Source of the DNA: an uncultured Christensenella sp. | GTDB lineage: Bacteria; Bacillota; Clostridia; Christensenellales; Borkfalkiaceae | Assembly (NCBI GenBank): GCA_910576655.1 | Contig: CAJTJC010000014.1 | Location: 1-58,554 of the forward strand | Reading direction: 5' to 3' | DNA: 58,554 nt | Part shown: positions 25,744 through 32,958 of the stretch, in pieces | Layout: every line of letters starts with the position of its first letter | Numbering within the stretch: position 1 is the first letter of the stretch | Made by a program: the position numbers and the translations under genes | The notes under the pieces: model-generated | What the model was told of the DNA's origin: nothing | What the model saw: the letters and a program-made list of their open reading frames with translations, nothing else | Databases searched by the model: none

Positions 25744-27876
25744 ATGAAACCCGAAATAGAAAATCTTATAAAAAAAATGAGTATCGAGGATAAGGCGCGG
25801 CAGCTTACGCAGATAAACGCCGACTTTATCAAGACGGATATGTCCGTCGCCGATACGGGCGTAAGCGGAATAACCCTGACGCAGGCGGACGTGTATGGCT
25901 GCGGCTCGGTGCTCAATTTCGGCGACGCGCGCGACGCGGCGTATATAAGAAGCCGATACCTTGAAAAATCGGAGACCTCGATACCGCTCGTTATGATGCA
26001 GGACGTCATTCACGGTTACCGCACGATTTTTCCCATACCGCTTGCAATAGGCTGCTCGTTCGATGCCGCTTTGGCGGAGGAATGTGCGGAAATGTCTGCA
26101 AAGGAAGCTTCGCTCAACGGAGTGGACGTAACCTTTTCGCCTATGGTCAACCTCGTGCGCGACGCGCGTTGGGGCAGGGTTATGGAAACCTACGGCGAGG
26201 ACCCGTGGCTTAACGGCGTTTTCGGCAGGGCTACAATCCGCGGCTACCGCGCGGGCGGGCTTGCAAGCTGTGTAAAGCACTACGCCGCTTACGGCGCGGC
26301 GGAGGCGGGCAGGGAATACAACACTACCGACGTAAGCGAGCGCAATCTGCGCGAGTACTATCTGCCCGCGTTTTACGAGTGTCTTAAAGAGCAGCCCGAG
26401 CTGGTCATGACCTCGTTCAACCTTTTGAACGGAGTGCCCGTCAATGCGGACGCGCACCTGCTTTTGGATATTCTGCGCGGCGAGTGGGGCTACGACGGCG
26501 TAATCGTAAGCGACTACGGCGCGGTGCGCGAAATGATTGAGCATAGCTATTGCGAGGACGAAAAGGCGTGCGCCCGCGTTGCTGCAAACAACACGATTGA
26601 CCTTGAAATGATGTCCTCGACGTATATCAACAACCTGCCCGACCTTGTGGAAGAGGGGGCGGTGGATACGTCCGTCGTCGACGGAATGGTGCGCCGCGTG
26701 TTAGAGCTTAAAGAAAAGCTCAACCTGTTTGAAAACCCTATGGGCAGAACGGACGCGGAAGCGGCGGATAAGGTCTGCCTTTGCCCCGAGCATAGGGAAA
26801 TTGCCAGACGCGCGGCGGAAAAAAGCTTCGTTCTGCTTGAAAACGACGGGGTTCTGCCCCTTTCGCGCAGTGCGGAAATCGCGCTTGCGGGTCCGCTTGC
26901 AGCAGAAAAAAATATTCTCGGCGCGTGGGCTTGCGCAGGCAGAGCGGACGAGGCGGTTACCGTTATAAGCGGCGTTGAAAAGCTGCTCGGCAGAAAAATC
27001 GAATATGCAAAGGGCTGCGGAGGCGGTCTTTTCGATACCGACGAAAGCAGCATACCCGCCGCGGCCGCGCTCGGCGCGGATATAGTCGTCGCTTGCGTCG
27101 GCGAGCATTCCTATTGCTCGGGAGAGTGCGCATCGCGCACCGATATATCGCTTCCCGCAGTTCAGCTTAAATTGCTGCGCGAAATCAAGAGGGCGGGCAA
27201 AAAGCTCGTTACAGTCGTATTTGCGGGCAGACCGCTTATACTCAACGAGGTGAAGGAGCTTTCCGACGCGCTGCTCTGCGTATGGCAGCCCGGGACCGAG
27301 GGTGGTACGGCGATAGCCGAAACGCTGTTCGGCGAGGCATTGCCCGAGGGCAGACTTACCATGAGCTTTCCCCGCTCGGTGGGGCAGTGCCCTGTTTACT
27401 ACAACTGCTTTTCGACGGGCAGACCCAAAACGCAGGATACGCGCGAGGGACAGTACTATTCGAGTAAATATATAGACGAGCTGAACAGCCCGCTATATCC
27501 GTTCGGGTACGGTCTGGGATATACCCGCTTCGAGTACGGCAGCGCTATTCTTTCCGATACGGTAATGAAGCGCGGCGGCAAAATTACGGTAAGCGTAACG
27601 GTCAAAAACGTCGGCGACCGCAGCGGCTGCGAAACCGTTCAGCTTTATATACGCGACAAATTCGCCTCGCTTGCGCGTCCCGTACGCGAGTTAAAGGCTT
27701 ACCGTAAAATTAATCTGAACGCGGGCGAAGAGAAGCAGGTTGCATTCGAAATTACAGAAGAAATGCTTGCTTTTTACCGTGCGGACGGCGCTTTTGCGGC
27801 GGAGGCGGGCGACTTCGACGTGATGGTCGGCGGCGACAGCCGTTGCGCCGTTGCGGGGACCTTTAAGCTGATTTAA
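25744..27876 (+). CDS. GH3 beta-glucosidase, cytoplasmic
   Basis: A 710-residue glycoside hydrolase family 3 enzyme without a signal peptide, so it acts on imported oligosaccharides. The (beta/alpha)8 domain contains KHYAAYGAAEAGREYNTTDVS and the nucleophile motif VIVSDYGAV (Asp257). An alpha/beta domain follows (about 370-560), ending in a C-terminal fibronectin III-like domain (about 600-710). The layout matches BglX-type enzymes and the Listeria innocua Lin1840 sophorose-active beta-glucosidase. Here, as in Listeria, it neighbours LacI, a GH94 phosphorylase and a sugar-binding protein. Likely releases glucose from beta-linked gluco-oligosaccharides. Confidence 0.92.
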   Translation: MKPEIENLIKKMSIEDKARQLTQINADFIKTDMSVADTGVSGITLTQADVYGCGSVLNFGDARDAAYIRSRYLEKSETSIPLVMMQDVIHGYRTIFPIPLAIGCSFDAALAEECAEMSAKEASLNGVDVTFSPMVNLVRDARWGRVMETYGEDPWLNGVFGRATIRGYRAGGLASCVKHYAAYGAAEAGREYNTTDVSERNLREYYLPAFYECLKEQPELVMTSFNLLNGVPVNADAHLLLDILRGEWGYDGVIVSDYGAVREMIEHSYCEDEKACARVAANNTIDLEMMSSTYINNLPDLVEEGAVDTSVVDGMVRRVLELKEKLNLFENPMGRTDAEAADKVCLCPEHREIARRAAEKSFVLLENDGVLPLSRSAEIALAGPLAAEKNILGAWACAGRADEAVTVISGVEKLLGRKIEYAKGCGGGLFDTDESSIPAAAALGADIVVACVGEHSYCSGECASRTDISLPAVQLKLLREIKRAGKKLVTVVFAGRPLILNEVKELSDALLCVWQPGTEGGTAIAETLFGEALPEGRLTMSFPRSVGQCPVYYNCFSTGRPKTQDTREGQYYSSKYIDELNSPLYPFGYGLGYTRFEYGSAILSDTVMKRGGKITVSVTVKNVGDRSGCETVQLYIRDKFASLARPVRELKAYRKINLNAGEEKQVAFEITEEMLAFYRADGAFAAEAGDFDVMVGGDSRCAVAGTFKLI

Positions 27877-27905
27877 TAAACGCACCCCTCAGGGTGCGTT
27901 TATTT
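27876..27905. terminator. Bidirectional terminator
   Basis: AAACGCACCC/GGGTGCGTTT with loop CTCA, flanked by A- and T-rich sequence, between the convergent GH3 and LacI genes. Confidence 0.8.
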
Positions 27906-27924
27906 ATTGTCTTTAATGAGCAAA

Positions 27925-28866
27925 TTATATATTGTAGCGAACCGTCTTTACGGGGATTTTTTTTGCTGCGGTGCTCGTTATATGCTCGAAAAGCTGTAGC
28001 ATGGAATAGGAGGAGGAAGCCGCCCAGTGCGCGGGGTCCGCCTTTGCCGTAACGAATCTGTTCGGCGCGTCGTATTTCATAACGCCGTCGAAGCCAGTCA
28101 CGATTATGTCCTTTTTTACGTTTCCCGCTTTAAGCCCCGCGATAATTCCCATCGCCGTCTCGTCGTTGGCGCAGACAACGGCGTCGGGCAGGCGGGTATG
28201 TTCGAGTACGAACCTGCACGCGTTAAGCCCGCCGTCGTAAGTGAAGTCGGTCTGAAGAACGAGAGTGTTTTTGTCGTTCAGCCCGTTTTCTGCAAGCGCG
28301 CTTTTAAAGCCGTTGTATCTGTATCCGCTTTCGAACGATTCCTTCGGTCCGCCGATAAACGCAAAGGTTTTTGCACCCGCGTCAACGGCGCACTGCGTAG
28401 CTTCCTTGCAGCCGTTGAAGTTGTCCAGCGTTACGCTGACCGCGCCGTCCAGCTCGGTTTCTCTGTCCATAAGTATTACGGGAATATTGCGCGACGTTAT
28501 TTGCATAATGTCCGAGTTGCTCACCTTTGAATTGAGCACGAACAGTCCGTCCATCCATTTTATGCGCGTCACGTCCGAGCCCACGTATACCATAAGGTCG
28601 CAGTTGTTGAGTACGAGGGTGTCCTTCATAGCCTCGACTATTTCGGTGTAGACCCCGCCCCTCAAAGAGTTGAGGCAAAGCACTACCTGCTTTAAGTATC
28701 CGCTTCCGCGCGGCTTGCCGCTTCTGCCGCGGTAGCCCAGTTTTTCCGCCGCGTCGAGCACGCGCTGCTTCGTCGCCGCGGGAATCCGCGGGTCGTTGTT
28801 AAGTGAATAGGAAACCGTCGTAACCGACAGTCCCAGTTGCCTTGCAATGTCGATTAATTTAACCAT
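27925..28866 (-). CDS. LacI-family transcriptional regulator
   Basis: A 313-residue repressor: helix-turn-helix KLIDIARQLGLSVTTVSYSLNND (about 3-25), hinge, and a periplasmic-binding-protein-like sensor domain with the effector-site region FAFIGGPKESFESGYRYNGF and CANDETAMGIIAGL. It is divergent from the GH94 operon and convergent with GH3, so it most likely controls both in response to an imported sugar. Length is slightly below the usual 330-340, the shortfall being in the sensor C-terminus. Confidence 0.92.
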   Translation of the reverse strand: MVKLIDIARQLGLSVTTVSYSLNNDPRIPAATKQRVLDAAEKLGYRGRSGKPRGSGYLKQVVLCLNSLRGGVYTEIVEAMKDTLVLNNCDLMVYVGSDVTRIKWMDGLFVLNSKVSNSDIMQITSRNIPVILMDRETELDGAVSVTLDNFNGCKEATQCAVDAGAKTFAFIGGPKESFESGYRYNGFKSALAENGLNDKNTLVLQTDFTYDGGLNACRFVLEHTRLPDAVVCANDETAMGIIAGLKAGNVKKDIIVTGFDGVMKYDAPNRFVTAKADPAHWAASSSYSMLQLFEHITSTAAKKIPVKTVRYNI

Positions 28867-28904
28867 ATCTTTAAGATTTTTAAAACCTCACGCTTTGGTT
28901 CAGT

Positions 28905-28934
28905 ATTATATCACAACTGTATTTTTTTTGTCCA
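28905..28934 (-). promoter_or_regulatory. Promoter of the LacI gene
   Basis: Minus strand TGGACA (28929-28934), 18-bp spacer, TATAAT (28905-28910), about 39 nt before the start codon. Confidence 0.5.
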
Positions 28935-28960
28935 GAGTTTTTTATTAAAATACATATTTG

Positions 28961-29003
28961 TTGAAATTTTCAATAATTTCAATTGAATTTCAATAATTTC
29001 AAT
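28961..29003. repeat. AT-rich direct and inverted repeats upstream of GH94
   Basis: TTTCAATAATTTCAAT occurs twice in the same orientation 20 bp apart (28968-28983 and 28988-29003), about two helical turns. The palindrome TTGAAATTTTCAA (28961-28973) overlaps the first copy. The block ends 11 bp before the -35 box of the GH94 promoter, a position suited to an activator or to a repressor bound upstream. Confidence 0.6.
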
Positions 29004-29014
29004 AGGTAATAGTA

Positions 29015-29043
29015 TTGCCAAAGGGATATTTATGTGATATAAT
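29015..29043 (+). promoter_or_regulatory. Promoter of the GH94/transporter operon
   Basis: TTGCCA (29015-29020), 17-bp spacer, TATAAT (29038-29043), leader of about 70 nt before ATG 29124. Confidence 0.65.
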
Positions 29044-29123
29044 CAAAAAAAAAGTGTGAAAATAACATAAATTAATCATATAACAAAAAAGTTATTGAAA
29101 AAATATTGAAAAACGGAGATTGT

Positions 29124-31472
29124 ATGTTAGAAAACAAGTACGGTTATTTTACTGACGACGGAAAACAATTTGTTATAACCGACCCTTGCACCCCCAGACC
29201 CTGGATAAACGTAATATCCAACGGTGATTATTCGCTTATCGTAACGCAAACGGGCGGCGGATACTCGTTCCGCGGCAATGCGGAGCAGAACAGGCTTACG
29301 CGCAGCTTTCAGGATATCGTAAAGGATAACTGGGGCAAATACTTTTATATACGCGACCTTGAAAGCGGCAAAACCCACACTACGGGTCTGCTGCCCATAA
29401 AGGACGGCGTCGACTTCTACGAGGTGCGTCACGGACTGGGTTACACCGTAATCACCCGCGAGAGCAACGGCGTCCGTTCGGAATTCACTATTTTCGTATC
29501 GCCCGATAAGCCCATGGAATTCATGACCTTAAAGCTTACCGATTTAAGCGGAAAGAACCGCAAGCTGGACGTTACCGGCTACTTCGAGTGGGCGTGCGGA
29601 ATGGCTTTCGATACGCACCGCGAATTCCAGCGCCTTTTCTACGACTGCGCTTTCGACAAATCGCTCAATTCCATAGTAATAAATAAATGCCTTTGGGGCT
29701 TCCCCGACAGCAAGGGCAGATACAACAACGACGACTGGCCCTATACGGCTTTCTTCTGCTGCTCGGAAAAGGTCAGCTCGTTCGACTGCGACAAAGAAAA
29801 GTTCATAGGTATGTACCGCGACGAAAAGACCGCGGTTGCGCTTGACAATGCAGAGCTTACGGGAAGCTTCGGAAGATATTGCGAGCCGGTCGGCGCGCTC
29901 AGAGTAAAGGTCGACGTCAAGGCGGGCGCAAGCAAGACGCTTGTGTTCGGCTTGGGTATGGCTAAAAAGGACGGCGAGGACTATAAAGAGCTTATTAAGT
30001 CCTGCAACGAAAAGTCCGCAGCCGACGCGCTTAAAAAGACCAAGGAAAAGTGGGACGGCATCTGCGGCGCAGAGACCGTTCGCACCCCCGACGACGCGTT
30101 TAACGTAATGGTCGGAAACTGGACCAAGTATCAGGCGCTTTCGTGCAGAATGTGGGCTAAAGCCGCTTATTACCAGATTTCGGGCGGCATAGGCTACCGC
30201 GACCAGTTGCAGGACAGCCATATCGGTCTGGAAACCGACCCCGATATAACGAGAAGGCAGCTTCTTTTGCACGCTTCCAAGCAATTCAACCAGGGCGACG
30301 TTCTGCACTGGTGGCTGACGTATAACGGCGCGGGTCCCCGCACGAAATGCTCTGACGACTTCTTATGGCTGCCGTTTACAGTAATTAACTATCTTGCGGA
30401 AACCGCGGACGAGAGTATTCTCGGCGAAAAAGTCGGGTTCCTCGACGGCGGCGAAGGCGACATGTACGACCACTGCAAAAAGGCGATAGAATACAGCTTT
30501 TCGATGTTCTCGCCGCGCGGAATTCCCCTTATGGGCGCGCACGACTGGAACGACGGACTTTCGGCGGTCGGACACGGAATGAAGGGCGAAAGCTTCTGGG
30601 TTGCGGAATTCCTTTACTGGATAATAACCCGCTTCGATAAAATCGCCGAACACGTCGGCGACAGGGAATTTGCAAGCAAGCTGAGAGAGAAGAGCGAAAA
30701 GCTAAAAGCCGACTTCAACGAACACGCGTGGGACGGCGAGTGGTTCTTACAGGCTACCAACGACTACGGCGTGAAGATAGGCAGCCGCGAAAACACTTCG
30801 GGCAGAATATTCCTGAATCCGCAGATTTGGGCGGTAATTTCCGATATAACCACCGAAGAGAGAAAGAAAAAGGCAATGGACGCCGTTTCGAAATACCTTT
30901 TAAGGGATTACGGCGCGCTGCTGCTCTATCCCGAATACAGCACCCCCGAAAGCGAAATCGGCTATATTACGAGGTACGCGCCGGGGCTCAGGGAAAACGG
31001 CGGCGTTTACACGCACGCGGCAACCTGGGCGGTATGGGCTTATTCGATGCTCGGTGACAGCGAAAACGCGTACAAGGCGTTCAAGGGGATATGTCCCCCC
31101 AACCGCGGCGCGGATATAGACAAATATATGGCGGAACCGTACGTTCTGCCCGGCAACTCGGACGGACCCAATTCACCTTACTTCGGCAAGGGAAGCTGGA
31201 GCTGGTACTCGGGTTCCGCGCAGTGGCTGCATAGGGTGGGCGTTCAGTTCGTTCTGGGCGTCGTCCCCGAAAAGGACGGCTTGCGCATATCGCCCTGCCT
31301 GCCCGAGGGCTGGAACGGTTACGGCTACAAACGCAAATTCCGCGGTGCGGAATACCACGTTACCGTAAAGCGTACGGGCAACAAGTTAATTAAAGTAGAC
31401 GGCAAGGCGATAGAGGGCAACCTCGTGCCCGACCTAAAAAAGGGCAAGCATACCGTCGAAGTCGAAATTTAA
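29124..31472 (+). CDS. GH94 glycoside phosphorylase
   Basis: A 782-residue cytoplasmic phosphorylase that splits a beta-glucoside with phosphate, releasing alpha-glucose-1-phosphate. Domains: N-terminal beta-sandwich (about 1-280), helical linker, (alpha/alpha)6 catalytic barrel with GYRDQLQDSHIG (about 355) and HDWNDGLS (Asp474-Asp477), the motif holding the general-acid Asp of the family, and a C-terminal jelly roll. ATG 29124 follows GGAG; an upstream in-frame codon is less likely. Listeria 1,2-beta-oligoglucan phosphorylase is about 1100 residues, so this shorter enzyme is not an obvious ortholog. Sophorose, longer beta-1,2-glucans, cellobiose or laminaribiose are all possible; GH144-like partners favour beta-1,2. 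Confidence 0.9.
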   Translation: MLENKYGYFTDDGKQFVITDPCTPRPWINVISNGDYSLIVTQTGGGYSFRGNAEQNRLTRSFQDIVKDNWGKYFYIRDLESGKTHTTGLLPIKDGVDFYEVRHGLGYTVITRESNGVRSEFTIFVSPDKPMEFMTLKLTDLSGKNRKLDVTGYFEWACGMAFDTHREFQRLFYDCAFDKSLNSIVINKCLWGFPDSKGRYNNDDWPYTAFFCCSEKVSSFDCDKEKFIGMYRDEKTAVALDNAELTGSFGRYCEPVGALRVKVDVKAGASKTLVFGLGMAKKDGEDYKELIKSCNEKSAADALKKTKEKWDGICGAETVRTPDDAFNVMVGNWTKYQALSCRMWAKAAYYQISGGIGYRDQLQDSHIGLETDPDITRRQLLLHASKQFNQGDVLHWWLTYNGAGPRTKCSDDFLWLPFTVINYLAETADESILGEKVGFLDGGEGDMYDHCKKAIEYSFSMFSPRGIPLMGAHDWNDGLSAVGHGMKGESFWVAEFLYWIITRFDKIAEHVGDREFASKLREKSEKLKADFNEHAWDGEWFLQATNDYGVKIGSRENTSGRIFLNPQIWAVISDITTEERKKKAMDAVSKYLLRDYGALLLYPEYSTPESEIGYITRYAPGLRENGGVYTHAATWAVWAYSMLGDSENAYKAFKGICPPNRGADIDKYMAEPYVLPGNSDGPNSPYFGKGSWSWYSGSAQWLHRVGVQFVLGVVPEKDGLRISPCLPEGWNGYGYKRKFRGAEYHVTVKRTGNKLIKVDGKAIEGNLVPDLKKGKHTVEVEI

Positions 31473-31485
31473 AAAATTCAAAAAC

Positions 31486-31525
31486 GAAGGGGCGCCCCTT
31501 CACGTGCGTTAATACTAACGCACGT
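31486..31525 (+). promoter_or_regulatory. Tandem intercistronic hairpins
   Basis: The palindrome GAAGGGGCGCCCCTTC (31486-31501) is followed directly by ACGTGCGTTA/TAACGCACGT with loop ATAC (31502-31525). No long T-run follows, so read-through is likely. Stem-loops between an enzyme and the solute-binding protein typically protect mRNA 3' ends or partly terminate, adjusting the ratio of the two products. Confidence 0.65.
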
Positions 31526-31561
31526 AAAAAGGCTTAAAAGTAAAAAGATAAGGAGTATACG

Positions 31562-32944
31562 ATGAAAAAAAGATTATGTTTGGCAATGGCGGGAGTAATA
31601 GCCGCGGCGTCTGCGTCCGCGCTGCTTGCGGCGTGCGGCGAAGAAAAGTACGATTTGACTTATGCGACCTGGAACCTCAGCACCGAGGCGGTCAACAACG
31701 TCGAGCGTCAGATGATTAAAAAATTCGAGGATGCCAACGGCGTTAAAGTCAAAATAGAGGAAGTCAGCGTATCGGGTACCGCGTACGAAGATTCGATTTC
31801 GGCGCTTGCAATCAAGGATAAGCTGCCCGACGTATTTATGCTGCCCAACATCAACTTCGGTCTGAAAAACAGATACGTTTCCGACATTACCGACCTCGTG
31901 AATGCCGATACTACGGGCGACTGGGACAAAATCCCCGACGCTATCGAAGAGGGCGTTCATTTCAAAAACGGCATTTACGCAATACCCTTCTCTATGAATA
32001 TGATGGGCTATTTCGCAAACGTCGACCTTATCGAACAGTATAACGCCGACCAGTATCTCGAGGGCGAGTTCACCTATGATAATTTCGTCGAGCTTGTAAG
32101 GGCGTTGAATAAACCCGCCGACGGCGTAATGGGGCTCAGTCACGAGCAGACTATACTCGAATGGTATCCCTCGTCGGTAAATGCCGACCTTGGCTGGTTT
32201 ACTTGGGACGGAAGCGCTTATCACCTCGACGGCGACGAATTCAAGGCGGGAATAGAAAAGACGCACGAAATGCGTCAGAACAAGCTGACTTACGACAGCC
32301 TCAGCGACGACGACCGAGCTGCTAACTTCGAGGGCATAGACGGCTACGTGGGACTTTGGGACGCAGGCAAGCTCGGACTTCGTTGGGGATATTCCTACGA
32401 GGCGCCCGATATGTCGCGCAACGTGGATAACATCAAGTTCCTCGGCGTTCCCGGCGGCAAGACGCCCATGCTCGGCGACTACGTTGCAATATCCTCTTCC
32501 TGTCAGAACAGAGAGCTTGCGTACAAATTCGCAAAGTGGATGAGCTTCGACTCCGCGGGCATTACTCAAAGAATTGAACTTGAAAAGAAAGTCACCAACA
32601 CTCTGCCCATGACGGTAGACACCGAACTTATTCAGAAATACTTCGATAAATTCACGCTTGTGGACGGCTTGCAGGAAGCGTATGAAAAGCTAGATACCGG
32701 TATAGTAGAGTGCGTCAAGGTCGTGCCCGGCTACACGCTTTCGCGCTGGAAGGCGCTTTGCGGAGCAAACGTCACAATTCAGGACGCAAGCGGCACATCC
32801 ATAACCAACCCCGAGCTCGGCGTGCTGTTGGACGCATGCTGGATGGGCACCGAGCAGTTTGCTCAGTTTGCCGCAAACTGCAACACGCTTGCAAACGAGA
32901 AATATAAATCAGCAATCAAACAGTTCGAAAATTATTACGATTAA
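31562..32944 (+). CDS. Sugar ABC transporter solute-binding lipoprotein
   Basis: A 460-residue family-1 extracellular binding protein. The signal peptide ends in the lipobox LLAAC with Cys25 as lipid anchor. The mature part shows the MalE-like fold: KKFEDANGVKVKIEEV, KLPDVFMLPN, NGIYAIPFSMNMMGYFANVDL, then a ligand lobe with several Trp residues. It would deliver oligosaccharides to a MalFG-type permease pair. Strong AAGGAG site upstream. It lies directly after the phosphorylase, the order seen in the Listeria sophorooligosaccharide cluster. Confidence 0.9.
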   Translation: MKKRLCLAMAGVIAAASASALLAACGEEKYDLTYATWNLSTEAVNNVERQMIKKFEDANGVKVKIEEVSVSGTAYEDSISALAIKDKLPDVFMLPNINFGLKNRYVSDITDLVNADTTGDWDKIPDAIEEGVHFKNGIYAIPFSMNMMGYFANVDLIEQYNADQYLEGEFTYDNFVELVRALNKPADGVMGLSHEQTILEWYPSSVNADLGWFTWDGSAYHLDGDEFKAGIEKTHEMRQNKLTYDSLSDDDRAANFEGIDGYVGLWDAGKLGLRWGYSYEAPDMSRNVDNIKFLGVPGGKTPMLGDYVAISSSCQNRELAYKFAKWMSFDSAGITQRIELEKKVTNTLPMTVDTELIQKYFDKFTLVDGLQEAYEKLDTGIVECVKVVPGYTLSRWKALCGANVTIQDASGTSITNPELGVLLDACWMGTEQFAQFAANCNTLANEKYKSAIKQFENYYD

Positions 32945-32958
32945 GTCGGGAATTTGAT

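Noticed and set aside
25660..26544. 294-codon minus-strand ORF across the GH3 gene
   Set aside because: Antisense shadow that also crosses the aspS terminator.
28867..29123. Riboswitch in the GH94 leader
   Set aside because: The leader is short and AT-rich, with no conserved riboswitch core or terminator/antiterminator pair.
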